DNA from: an uncultured Thermomicrobiales bacterium
GTDB taxonomy: Bacteria > Chloroflexota > Chloroflexia > Thermomicrobiales > UBA6265
Direction: 5' to 3'
DNA: 13,997 nucleotides
Assembly (NCBI GenBank): GCA_902806395.1
Contig: CADCWH010000195.1
Coordinates: forward strand, 1 to 13,997
Positions 6,981-13,997 of this stretch are shown here, in pieces. The stretch's first letter is position 1; each line of letters begins with the position of its first letter. A model generated the notes under the pieces. That model was not told where the DNA came from, ran no database searches, and saw only the letters and a list, made by a program, of their open reading frames with translations. The position numbers and the translations under genes are program-made.

Positions 6981-7925
6981 ATGAGCACGCTGCACCAGGG
7001 CGAGAGCCCCACCACCAGCGATGTCCTCCCGATCGACGAAGAGGGAGCGGTCGAGCAGCAGACGCGAGCCGACCGCCGCTTCAAGGTTCCCGGGTGGCTC
7101 GGGATCCTGTGGGAGAACGGCAAGTCCCGGGTCGGATTGGTGATGCTCGCGATCTTCCTGATCGTCGCCGTCTTCGCTCCCCTCTTCGCCCCGCACGACC
7201 CGCGCTCCAACGATTTCCCGCCGAACCTTGACCCGGGCGGTTCGCACCTGCTGGGCACGACGACCAAGGGCGAGGACATCGTGTCCCAGTTGATCTTCGG
7301 GGCGCGGACTTCCCTGATCGTCGGGGTCGTCGGCGGCCTCCTGGCGACCGTGATCGCGCTAGTCATCGGCCTCACGGCGGGCTACCTCGGCGGCACGGTG
7401 AACGAGGTGCTGACGTTCTTCATCAACCTCGCGCTCGTCGTGCCGATCTTACCGTTGATCGCGCTGCTCTCGGCCTACGCGCCTGGGCAAGGCCTGTGGG
7501 TGGTGATCCTGATCATCGGCCTCACCGGCTGGGCGTCCGGGGCGCGCCTCAAGAAGGCCCAGATCCTGACACTACGCTCCCGCGACTACATCACGGCGGC
7601 CGTGTTCGCCGGCGAGGGGCTGTGGCAGGTCATCTTCCGGGAGATCATGCCGAACATGATCTCGCTGGTGGTGGTCGGCTTCATGGGCTCGGCGATGGGG
7701 GCGATCGGGGCCGAGGCGGGTCTGGCCTTCCTCGGGTTCGGCAATCCCGAGACCATCTCCTGGGGGACCATGAGCTACTGGGCCAACAACCAGGGTGCGC
7801 TGGTCACCGGACAGTGGGCGTGGCTGCTCGCCCCCGGCTTGGCCCTATCGTTCCTGATCATGGCCCTGACCCTGGTCAACTTCGGCGTCGACGCCCTCGG
7901 CAACCCCCAGTTGCGGGAGGAGTAG
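6981..7925 (+). CDS. ABC transporter permease, DppC/OppC type
   Basis: This 314-residue permease is the partner of the upstream DppB-like protein. A charged cytoplasmic N-terminus of about 40 residues leads into NGKSRVGLVMLAIFLIVAVFAPLFAPHDP (46-74), the DppC/OppC N-terminal pattern. HLLGTTTKGEDIVSQLIFGARTSLIVG (89-115) then precedes the channel domain. The EAA loop is RSRDYITAAVFAGEGLWQVIFREIMPN (199-225), followed by EAGLAFLGFG and SWGTMSYW. The start is set at ATG 6981, 10 bases after GGGGAGG (6964-6970); an in-frame GTG at 6975 would add two residues and has only 4 bases of spacing. The Shine-Dalgarno sequence lies inside the end of the preceding gene. Confidence 0.93.
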   Translation: MSTLHQGESPTTSDVLPIDEEGAVEQQTRADRRFKVPGWLGILWENGKSRVGLVMLAIFLIVAVFAPLFAPHDPRSNDFPPNLDPGGSHLLGTTTKGEDIVSQLIFGARTSLIVGVVGGLLATVIALVIGLTAGYLGGTVNEVLTFFINLALVVPILPLIALLSAYAPGQGLWVVILIIGLTGWASGARLKKAQILTLRSRDYITAAVFAGEGLWQVIFREIMPNMISLVVVGFMGSAMGAIGAEAGLAFLGFGNPETISWGTMSYWANNQGALVTGQWAWLLAPGLALSFLIMALTLVNFGVDALGNPQLREE

Positions 7926-7986
7926 GCCGCTCGCCGACTGATCGTCGTCACCTGGCCCCTGTCCCCTTCGGTACGAGGAGTCACCC

Positions 7987-9852
7987 ATGTCCCTCATGGC
8001 GGTCGATCAGCTCGACGTCACGTATCTGACCAGGAAGCGACCGCCGGTGAAGGCCGTGCGGGGCGTGAGCCTCACGATCGGGCCAGGAGAGTTCGTCGGT
8101 CTGGTCGGGGAGTCGGGCAGCGGGAAGTCTACGCTCGGCAACGCCACGATCCGATTGCTCAGCCGTCCTGGCGAGATCACCGGCGGCACCGTCTCGTTCG
8201 ATGGGACAGACATCACCGCGATGGGAGAGGACCGGCTCCGACCGATGCGGTGGCGGGACATCTCGACGGTGTTCCAGAGCAGCATGAACTCGCTCAACCC
8301 GGTGATGCCGATCGAGGCCCAGTTCCGGGACGCGATCCAGGCCCACTCCCGTGCAACCAATGCCCAAGTGCGGGAGCGGGTCGCCGAACTCCTGACGATG
8401 GTGGACATCGACCCGTCGTTCATGCGCTTCTATCCCCACGAGCTGTCCGGCGGCATGAAGCAGCGGGTGGCCCTGGCCCTGGCCCTAGCGCTCGAGCCCA
8501 AGTTCGTCCTGCTCGACGAGCCGACGACGGGGCTTGACGTGGTGGTCCAGCGGGCGATCCTGGAACGGTTGCGGGTGATCCAGCGCGAGCAGGGATTCGC
8601 GGTGCTCCTGATCAGTCACGACCTGGGCAGCGTGCTGGAGTTCTCGGACCGGGTGATGGTGATGTATGCCGGGGAGATCGTGGAGGAGCAGGCTGCGGCC
8701 GACATGCTCCGCCACCCTCGGCACCCCTACTCTCGAGGCCTGCTCGGCTCCTACGCCAGCCCGACCGCGAAGACCATCGCCATCACCTATATCCCCGGTA
8801 GGCCCCCAGACCTCTCGAAGCCCCACGAGGGGTGCTTGTACTTTCCTCGCTGCGTCGACGCGCTCCCCTCCTGCCGGACAAACGCTCCGGCGTTGATGCC
8901 GCTCGGCGATGGCCGCGTGGCGTGCCACGTCGCGATCATGCAAGCGGAGGCGGGACAACTCCCGGAGCAGCAGGGGCGCGACTGGCGTTCGCAGGCCGCC
9001 GGGGCGATATTTACGAAGCACACCGTGCCCAAGGATCCGACCGGCGCGGAAGATGTCCTGTGCTTCGAGGGGGTCTCGAAACTCTATACGCGGCGCCGAG
9101 GACTGAAGACGAGCAGGATCCAGGCGGTCGACGACGTCTCGTTCGTCCTCTCCAAGGGACACGTCACGGCGCTGGTCGGGCAGAGCGGCAGCGGCAAGAG
9201 CACGATCGCCAAACTGGTGACCGGGATCGAGCGGCCGGACACTGGAGAGATTCGCTTCGGGGACGTGCGCGTCGATCAACTCGGCCGGCGGGGCCTCCGA
9301 GATTTCCGCAAACACATCCAGATGGTGTTCCAGGATCCCTATTCCTCGCTCAACCCCGCCCACACGATCCTCAGCACGCTGATGCGACCGCTCATCAACC
9401 ACAAGGGCATGTCGCGCGGACGAGCGCGGGCACGGGCGCTCGACTTGCTGGAGACGGTCGGGTTGGCCCCGCCCGAACGCTTCGGGAGTCGCCACCCGCA
9501 CCAACTCTCCGGCGGCCAGCGCCAGCGCATCGTGATCGCTCGGGCCCTGGCCCCGGAACCGGAGATCATCATCGCCGACGAGCCGATCTCGTCCCTCGAC
9601 GTGTCGATCCGGGCCGAGATCCTCGAACTACTGGACGGGTTGGTCCGCGAGCAGGGCATCGCGATGCTCTACATCACCCACGATCTGCTCAGCGCCCGGC
9701 TCTTGGCCGACGACATCATCGTGCTCAATGAGGGCAAGATCGTCGAGACCGGGAAGGCCGAAGACGTGATCGCCAACCCCCAGCACGCCTACACCCAACT
9801 GCTCCTCCGCTCGATCCCGAATCCCTTCGTGGAGGACGCAGCGGCCGACTGA
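7987..9852 (+). CDS. Fused DppD-DppF ABC transporter ATP-binding protein
   Basis: This 621-residue protein holds both ATPases of the importer in one chain. In the first half, Walker A is GESGSGKST (41-49), the signature LSGGM (153-157), Walker B FVLLDEPT (173-180, Glu178) and the switch histidine His211. In the second half, Walker A is GQSGSGKST (398-406), the signature LSGGQ (507-511), Walker B IIIADEP (527-533, Glu532) and the switch histidine His565. All catalytic motifs are intact in both halves. Between them, residues about 243-320 form the oligopeptide-transporter C-terminal domain with cysteines 283, 289, 296 and 313, a pattern known to hold a [4Fe-4S] cluster in DppD/OppD proteins. 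The second half has no such domain and ends soon after QHAYTQLLLRSIPNP. The start at 7987 follows GAGGAG at 7975-7980. It is the last gene of the operon. Confidence 0.95.
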   Translation: MSLMAVDQLDVTYLTRKRPPVKAVRGVSLTIGPGEFVGLVGESGSGKSTLGNATIRLLSRPGEITGGTVSFDGTDITAMGEDRLRPMRWRDISTVFQSSMNSLNPVMPIEAQFRDAIQAHSRATNAQVRERVAELLTMVDIDPSFMRFYPHELSGGMKQRVALALALALEPKFVLLDEPTTGLDVVVQRAILERLRVIQREQGFAVLLISHDLGSVLEFSDRVMVMYAGEIVEEQAAADMLRHPRHPYSRGLLGSYASPTAKTIAITYIPGRPPDLSKPHEGCLYFPRCVDALPSCRTNAPALMPLGDGRVACHVAIMQAEAGQLPEQQGRDWRSQAAGAIFTKHTVPKDPTGAEDVLCFEGVSKLYTRRRGLKTSRIQAVDDVSFVLSKGHVTALVGQSGSGKSTIAKLVTGIERPDTGEIRFGDVRVDQLGRRGLRDFRKHIQMVFQDPYSSLNPAHTILSTLMRPLINHKGMSRGRARARALDLLETVGLAPPERFGSRHPHQLSGGQRQRIVIARALAPEPEIIIADEPISSLDVSIRAEILELLDGLVREQGIAMLYITHDLLSARLLADDIIVLNEGKIVETGKAEDVIANPQHAYTQLLLRSIPNPFVEDAAAD

Positions 9853-9942
9853 GGGGCGTGGGTGCACCGACGGAACACGGGTCGTTTTGCCCCCGCTGAG
9901 AAGACGAGTGGTTCGGCCCGGTTCCGGGTACGTTCGCGCATG

Positions 9943-9965
9943 CCGGAGGATCGTCCATTCTCCGG
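9943..9965. terminator. Weak hairpin between convergent dppDF-like and gatA genes
   Basis: A 6-bp stem (CCGGAG paired with CTCCGG) with an 11-base loop lies in the 145-base gap between the ATPase stop (9852) and the gatA stop (9998). The position suits a bidirectional terminator, but the stem is short and no U-run follows. A second 5-bp hairpin (9990-10005) overlaps the gatA stop. Confidence 0.3.
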
Positions 9966-9997
9966 ATTGCCGATCCGCGCGGTCGCGAGCGGTCCTG

Positions 9998-11530
9998 TCA
10001 GACCGACGCGAGGTCGGGGTGACGGAGGTGCCATCCCTGGCTCTGTTCGTAGGCATGGCCGACGCGGAAGAGGGACGCCTCGTCGAAGGGCTTGGCGAGC
10101 AACTGGAGACTGACGGGCATCCCGCCGGAGAAGCCGCAGGGGAGGGCCAGGCCGGGGATGCCGGACATATTGGCCGGGATCGTGAAGACATCGGACAAAT
10201 ACATCTGGTAGGGATCGTCGGTGCGGGCACCGATGCCGAAGGCGACGGTCGGCGACGTCGGACAGGCGATCACGTCGACCGTCTCGAAGGCGCGGTCGAA
10301 ATCGCGCTTGATCAGGGTGCGAACCTTCTGGGCCTTGACGTAATAGGCGTCGTAGTAGCCGCTGCTGAGCGCGTAGGTGCCGAGCATGATCCGGCGCTTG
10401 ACCTCGGGGCCGAACCCTTCCCCCCGGGTCCGCTCGTAGGTCTCCCGCAACGTAGCGCCGGGGACGACGTTGCCAAAGCGGATGCCATCGAAGCGAGCCA
10501 GGTTGGCACTGGCCTCCGCCGGGGCGGTGATGTAGTAGGTCGGCAAGGCGTACTCGGTGTGCGGCAGGCTGACGGGGACCAATTCGGCCCCGAGTCGTTC
10601 GAGGTCGGCGACCGCCGAATCGACCGCCGCCTTGACGCCGGGCTCCATCCCCTCGACAGAGTACTCGGCGGCGACGCCGACCCGGACGCCGCGCAAGTCC
10701 GGCTCGGCTTCGGGTCGGAACTCCGGGACGGGCAGATCGACGGTGGTGGCATCGAGCGGGTCATGGCCGCCCATCGCCGCCATCATCAGGGCGGCATCCT
10801 CGACGGTGCGGGTAAAGGGGCCGATCTGGTCGAGGCTGCTGGCGAAGGCGATCAGGCCGTACCGGGAGACGCGGCCGTAGGTGGGCTTGAGCCCGACCAC
10901 GCCGCAGAACCCGGCCGGCTGGCGAATGGAGCCCCCCGTATCACTGCCCACCCCAGCGATCGCCTCACCCGCGGCGACGGCCGCCGCCGGGCCGCCGCTG
11001 CTGCCGCCGGGTACGCGAGTCAGGTCCCAGGGGTTGTGGGTCGGGAAGAAGGCGGAGTTCTCGGTCGAAGACCCCATCGCGAACTCGTCGGTGTTGGCCT
11101 TGCCGAGGAAGACCGCCCCGGCGGCTCGCAGCCGGGCCACGGCGGTGGCGTCGTAGGGGGATCGGTACCCGGCCAGAATGCGCGACGCCGCCGTGGTCGG
11201 GGCGTCCACGGTGCAGAGGACATCCTTAAGCGCGACGGGGACGCCGGTCAGCGGGGCCGACTCACCCCGGGCAATGCGCGCGTCGGCCTCGGCTGCCTGC
11301 CCCCGGGCGACATCCCCGGTGACCTCGATGTAGGCCCGAACGCGGTCATCGACCGCCGCGATGCGGGCCAGGTGAGCGTCGGTCAGTTCGACCGCCGAGA
11401 CCTCCCGGGCATCAAGCAGGCGGCGCGCCGCGGTCGCCGTCAGGGTGGTCAGGTCGTCCGGGCTGGGAATCGCGCCAGGGCCGGACGCGGCCCCGGAACT
11501 CGAGGATGCGGGTGCGGGGTGATCGGTCAC
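9998..11530 (-). CDS. gatA: Asp-tRNA(Asn)/Glu-tRNA(Gln) amidotransferase subunit A
   Basis: GatA releases ammonia from glutamine (or asparagine) so that misacylated Glu-tRNA(Gln) or Asp-tRNA(Asn) can be amidated by GatB in the cytoplasmic GatCAB complex. The 510-residue protein has the amidase signature, with the Ser-cisSer-Lys triad Lys102 (GVPVALKD), Ser177 ([13 protein letters not shown]) and Ser201 ([21 protein letters not shown]). The spacing of the three residues equals that of S. aureus GatA (79, 154, 178). An N-terminal stretch of about 25 Ser/Ala/Pro-rich residues precedes the usual start of the family. The GTG start at 11530 overlaps the gatC stop in GTGA, which supports this start and translational coupling. 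The adjacency of gatC argues against a generic amidase. No gatB is present in the window. Confidence 0.95.
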   Translation of the reverse strand: MTDHPAPASSSSGAASGPGAIPSPDDLTTLTATAARRLLDAREVSAVELTDAHLARIAAVDDRVRAYIEVTGDVARGQAAEADARIARGESAPLTGVPVALKDVLCTVDAPTTAASRILAGYRSPYDATAVARLRAAGAVFLGKANTDEFAMGSSTENSAFFPTHNPWDLTRVPGGSSGGPAAAVAAGEAIAGVGSDTGGSIRQPAGFCGVVGLKPTYGRVSRYGLIAFASSLDQIGPFTRTVEDAALMMAAMGGHDPLDATTVDLPVPEFRPEAEPDLRGVRVGVAAEYSVEGMEPGVKAAVDSAVADLERLGAELVPVSLPHTEYALPTYYITAPAEASANLARFDGIRFGNVVPGATLRETYERTRGEGFGPEVKRRIMLGTYALSSGYYDAYYVKAQKVRTLIKRDFDRAFETVDVIACPTSPTVAFGIGARTDDPYQMYLSDVFTIPANMSGIPGLALPCGFSGGMPVSLQLLAKPFDEASLFRVGHAYEQSQGWHLRHPDLASV

Positions 11531-11853
11531 GGCGTGTCGTCTCCCTCGTCACCGCCGCCCAGCACGGCCTGGACGGCGAAGAACCCGTCGATGGAGCGGG
11601 GAGCGTTGGCCAGGGCGGCGTCTTGTGGCAGGGACGGGCGCGTCTCGTCCGGCCGCAGGACGTTGGTCAGCGGTAGGACCTGGGCGGTCGGGGAAATGGC
11701 CTCCGTATCGAGCCGGGCGAGGGCATCGATATGGCCGAGGATCGAGGAGAGCTGGTCGCGCAGCCGCTCCATCTCCTCCGGCGCGAGGCCCAGCCGGGCC
11801 AACCCGGCGACGTGCTCGACCTCGGCGAGGCTAAGACCCTGGCGTTCACTCAT
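11527..11853 (-). CDS. gatC: Asp-tRNA(Asn)/Glu-tRNA(Gln) amidotransferase subunit C
   Basis: GatC is the small subunit that wraps between GatA and GatB and stabilises the complex. The 108-residue product has the family sequence [21 protein letters not shown] near the start and [29 protein letters not shown] and GFF toward the end. The usual length is about 95-100 residues. I chose the ATG at 11853 because it places the conserved helix at the normal distance from the N-terminus, with GGGGAG about 10 bases upstream. An in-frame GTG at 11907 (126 residues) has GAGG 4 bases upstream and cannot be excluded. The last 4 bases overlap gatA. The C-terminal FAVQAVL deviates from the common FRVPKVL. Confidence 0.9.
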   Translation of the reverse strand: MSERQGLSLAEVEHVAGLARLGLAPEEMERLRDQLSSILGHIDALARLDTEAISPTAQVLPLTNVLRPDETRPSLPQDAALANAPRSIDGFFAVQAVLGGGDEGDDTP

Positions 11854-11924
11854 CGGCGCATCGCTCCCCGATCGCGGCACCGGCACCGCGGCAGCTCGTT
11901 TCTCCACCCGTCCTCACGTTTTTG

Positions 11925-11933
11925 AGTCTAGCA
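11925..11933 (-). promoter_or_regulatory. Candidate extended -10 promoter for gatCA
   Basis: Read on the minus strand this is TGCTAGACT, an extended -10 (TGn plus TAGACT, four of six matches to TATAAT). It would start transcription near 11918. That is just upstream of the alternative GTG of gatC and about 65 bases upstream of the preferred ATG. A perfect TTGACA on the same strand at 12045-12040 is too far away to pair with it and has no good -10 at 16-18 bases. Confidence 0.4.
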
Positions 11934-12235
11934 TGGAGGGCCGACGCGATCGGGCGTCACGCGGCAACGACCTCAGGGGCGATCGAGTGGCGGGTGTGTC
12001 CCGACACATCGACACTGTCTGACGACGTCTTATCACGCTTGTCAATCCGGGTGATGCCCTGCCGGTGACCAGAGGGAGAGCAGTCACCGCTCCAGATGGT
12101 ACCGGTCACCGGGCCTCCCCTTCACCGCGACGTGCGCGTCGATCTTGGGCGCTTCCGACCCGATCCGGTGACGGCCCTATACTTTCCCGATCGGCTGGCG
12201 CGGTGGCTCCGCGTCGGGACGCGGGAGAATGACTG
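11934..12235. promoter_or_regulatory. Divergent intergenic region gatCA / MFS gene with repeated CCGGTGAC motif
   Basis: This gene-free region must serve both directions. CCGGTGACC occurs at 12062-12070, its inverted copy GGTCACCGG at 12104-12112, and CCGGTGAC again at 12165-12172, directly before the MFS -10-like element. A related GTCACCG lies at about 12083-12089. These could be operator half-sites or, for the first pair, the arms of a stem with 33 bases between. The MFS Shine-Dalgarno sequence is GGAG at 12224-12227. I see no small gene here. Confidence 0.4.
12178..12183 (+). promoter_or_regulatory. Candidate -10 element for the MFS gene
   Basis: TATACT matches five of six bases of TATAAT and stands out in very GC-rich sequence, about 50 bases before the MFS start. 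No good -35 lies at 16-18 bases upstream; the spacer instead contains a CCGGTGAC repeat, which might be a regulator site. Confidence 0.4.
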
Positions 12236-13597
12236 ATGCCGCCGGGCTGGCGGGCGGGAGCGGATGTGGCGGGAGCGGATATCCGGCGGTTCTCCGCCGA
12301 CCAGGGCGGTGCGGTGCGCAGCTTCGCGGTGGGGACGATCGCCGGTGGGCTGGTCGCCCTGGCGAACGCCCTACTCGCGCCCACCTTGGTGCTGGCTGTC
12401 TTCATCGCCCAGTTGACCAACTCCTACGTCCTGGTCGGGGTCGCCGCGGCAATCGGGGCGGCCGGGTTCACGCTCGGGTCGCTGGTGGCGGGCCGGGTGA
12501 TGCGGGGGCGGCGGACGCTTCCCTGGCTGCTCGGGGCGTCCCTGGTCCGGGTCGCGGCGATCGGGCTGCTGGCCTTCGTCGTCGCGGACGTCGGCGACCT
12601 CTCCGACGACCAACTCCTCCAGACGTTCTACATCTGTTATGCCACCTACGTCGTGGCAGCTGGATTCAGTGCGGAGCTGGCGACCGACGTGGGCAGTAGG
12701 GCGGTCGCCCACGGCCAAGCTGGGCGATTCCTCGCTACCCGGAGCATCGTCGGCGGGCTCGTGTCCCTGGTCTCGGCCTGGCTGGTCTGGTCCCGGTTCG
12801 AGGGCGGCTTCGGTTTCCCAGACAACTACGTCGCCCTGTTCACGGTGGCGGCCGTTGCCCTGGGGATCACGGTGTTCTTCGAGGCCCGCCTGGCCGAACC
12901 GGGTCGGCTGGCCCGGCCGAGGGCGGCGCGGGGTGGAACGATCGGGCTGGGAGACCGGGCGTTCCGGTCATATGTGCCATTCGGCGTCTTGCTCGGGGCA
13001 GCGGCGGTGGCCGATCCCTTCTACATCCTGTTCGGCTTCCGGGAGTTGGGCCTACCGCCTGTCGTGGTGGGTGGCTACCTGGCCACGCTACTGCTGTGCG
13101 GACTCGTCACCCGGCCCCTATGGGCCACGCTGGCGAGGAGGTCCGGAACGCGTGGCACGTTCCAGGCGGCGGCGCTGCTGCGGATCGCGATGCCGCTGGT
13201 GGCGTTGTCGCTGCCGTACCTGACCGAGACAGAACTCTGGCAGGAGCGGGCGACCGACCCCCGGGCCCCGATCTGGGCCTTCGGCGTGGTCTTCGCCCTG
13301 GCCGGCGCGGCCGGGGCGGCGCAGTCGGTCGCGACCTGGACCTACCTGACGGCGATCGCCCCTGCCGGTCGGCGGGGACTGTTCATCGCCCCGGCGAACG
13401 TGATCCTGGCGATCGTGGGCCTCGCGCCCATCGCCGGAGGGTGGGCGATCGAGCGATGGGGGTTCGAGGAACTCCTCCTCGGGACGGCGAGTCTGGCGCT
13501 GGCGGCGGTCGTGGCGAGTGGCGCCCTGGCCGAGCCGACGGCGGTCGGCCGCCGGATGCCGAACGCCTGGGCACTGCGGCGGGCCCGGGAGGCATGA
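12236..13597 (+). CDS. MFS-type transporter, substrate unknown
   Basis: This 453-residue, very hydrophobic protein has about 11-12 predicted membrane segments arranged as two halves, joined by a charged cytoplasmic stretch near residues 213-243. After the second helix, GSLVAGRVMRGRRTLPW (81-97) resembles the conserved loop 2-3 of the major facilitator superfamily, although the aspartate of the classical GxxxDRxGRR pattern is missing. Small residues (Gly/Ala) are frequent in the helices. It presumably moves a small solute across the cytoplasmic membrane, but nothing in the sequence or context identifies the substrate. The ATG at 12236 follows GGAG at 12224-12227 with 8 bases of spacing. It is a single-gene unit divergent from gatCA and convergent with the aldehyde dehydrogenase gene. 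Confidence 0.78.
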   Translation: MPPGWRAGADVAGADIRRFSADQGGAVRSFAVGTIAGGLVALANALLAPTLVLAVFIAQLTNSYVLVGVAAAIGAAGFTLGSLVAGRVMRGRRTLPWLLGASLVRVAAIGLLAFVVADVGDLSDDQLLQTFYICYATYVVAAGFSAELATDVGSRAVAHGQAGRFLATRSIVGGLVSLVSAWLVWSRFEGGFGFPDNYVALFTVAAVALGITVFFEARLAEPGRLARPRAARGGTIGLGDRAFRSYVPFGVLLGAAAVADPFYILFGFRELGLPPVVVGGYLATLLLCGLVTRPLWATLARRSGTRGTFQAAALLRIAMPLVALSLPYLTETELWQERATDPRAPIWAFGVVFALAGAAGAAQSVATWTYLTAIAPAGRRGLFIAPANVILAIVGLAPIAGGWAIERWGFEELLLGTASLALAAVVASGALAEPTAVGRRMPNAWALRRAREA

Positions 13598-13671
13598 GCC
13601 GGAGCGTGTCCCGGAGTATCGAAGGGGCAATGCGACAGTCGGTGCCCGGCGACCGCCGCGAGGGGGCATAG

Positions 13672-13707
13672 GCCGTGAGGGGCGCAGCAATGTGCACCCC
13701 TCACGGC
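13672..13707. terminator. Perfect hairpin between convergent MFS and aldehyde dehydrogenase genes
   Basis: GCCGTGAGGGG and CCCCTCACGGC form a perfect 11-bp stem around a 14-base loop, which can itself form a short inner GCA/TGC stem. It lies 75 bases after the MFS stop and 124 bases from the aldehyde dehydrogenase stop, a natural place for a bidirectional terminator. There is no U-run. The remainder of 13598-13830 shows no gene. Confidence 0.65.
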
Positions 13708-13830
13708 GAACTGCATTCACGCCAAGGGTTTTCCGGGGAGCGGGTCGCAGAGAGCGCTGCCCATACGAGACGCGGCACTGCCTCCCACGACATCCGGGTG
13801 GCTGAAACGCCGCGCGGTCCGGCCTGATCC

Positions 13831-13997
13831 CTACTCCCCAGCGCTCTCTTCGAGCGAGACGTCCTCGTCGTCACCGACCACGATGGTGCGGCTCTGCTCG
13901 CGGAGGAACTGCTGGACATAGTAGGGACCGAGCCCGCCCTTGCCGGACGAGCCACTGCCCTTCCAGCCGCAGAAGGACTGGCAGCCCGGCCAGGCGC
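13831..13997 (-). CDS. Aldehyde dehydrogenase family protein, C-terminal fragment (gene runs off the window)
   Basis: Only the last 55 codons are present; the stop is at 13831-13833 and the 5' part lies beyond the right edge. The visible segment includes AWPGCQSFCGWKGSGSSGKG followed by GPYYVQQFLREQSRTIV. This matches the C-terminal oligomerisation region of NAD(P)+-dependent aldehyde dehydrogenases, where FGGWKGSG is usual and PYY..QF.REQS is seen in a glutamate-semialdehyde dehydrogenase-like subgroup. Here the first glycine of FGGWK is a cysteine. An acidic tail of about 15 residues follows. The catalytic cysteine and glutamate are outside the window, so the substrate cannot be judged. Confidence 0.85.
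   Translation of the reverse strand, partial: AWPGCQSFCGWKGSGSSGKGGLGPYYVQQFLREQSRTIVVGDDEDVSLEESAGE

Noticed and set aside
4749..7247. Long minus-strand frames (4749-5963 and 6018-7247) opposite the binding-protein and permease genes
   Set aside because: They are mirror frames of well-supported ABC transporter genes. The translations are rich in Arg/Val/Gln/His and no plausible start context was seen.
4236..9852. Interpretation of the importer as a nickel (Nik) or strict dipeptide transporter
   Set aside because: Nothing nearby relates to nickel or peptide use, and family-5 binding proteins cannot be assigned a ligand from general motifs. The glycosidase neighbours favour a sugar ligand.
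9887..12022. Open frame of 711 codons on the plus strand opposite gatA and gatC
   Set aside because: It covers the complement of two certain genes with conserved catalytic residues, and its translation is low-complexity Gly/Arg/Asp-rich sequence with no family resemblance.
1..13997. Insertion sequences, CRISPR arrays, integrase sites, phage or toxin-antitoxin genes
   Set aside because: I saw no transposase or integrase motifs, no regularly spaced repeats, and no terminal inverted repeats flanking genes. All sizeable coding space is explained by metabolic, transport or translation genes.

Overview
The window is GC-rich bacterial DNA with strong GC bias at third codon positions, tightly packed genes and no visible mobile elements, RNA genes or CRISPR arrays. 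Gene content and codon style (gatCA without gatB, an Opp/Dpp-type importer with fused ATPases, a GH172 enzyme and an unusual GH35 enzyme) would fit a thermophilic or soil member of the Chloroflexota such as the Thermomicrobia, or a high-GC actinobacterial relative. That placement is an inference from style, not from a marker gene.

Region 1 (1-4235) is a carbohydrate section. After the tail of an unrecognised upstream frame comes a GH172 (DUF2961) glycoside hydrolase on the plus strand. It converges on a GH35-type beta-galactosidase on the minus strand, with a perfect 11-bp-stem hairpin between the two stops. Neither enzyme has a signal peptide, so both probably act in the cytoplasm.

Region 2 (4236-9852) is divergent from the GH35 gene and encodes a complete binding-protein-dependent ABC importer of the oligopeptide (Opp/Dpp) class. 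It contains a secreted family-5 solute-binding protein, two permeases (DppB-like and DppC-like) and one 621-residue protein that fuses the DppD-like and DppF-like ATPases. A hairpin between the binding-protein gene and the first permease gene could raise binding-protein dosage. The neighbouring glycosidases suggest that this peptide-type importer brings in an oligosaccharide that GH35 and possibly GH172 then degrade.

Region 3 (9998-12235) holds gatC and gatA in a 4-bp-overlap operon on the minus strand: two subunits of the Asp-tRNA(Asn)/Glu-tRNA(Gln) amidotransferase, with no gatB in the window. Region 4 (12236-13597) is a multi-spanning MFS-type transporter transcribed divergently from gatC; the shared intergenic region carries repeated CCGGTGAC motifs. 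Region 5 (13598-13997) has a perfect hairpin, likely a bidirectional terminator, and then the C-terminal 55 residues of an aldehyde dehydrogenase running in from the right edge on the minus strand.

No clearly new defence or mobile system is visible. The most interesting points are the coupling of a peptide-class importer to GH172/GH35 enzymes, the fused ATPase with a four-cysteine insert, the extended loop in the GH172 protein near its catalytic motif, and the repeated or palindromic elements in the two divergent promoter regions.
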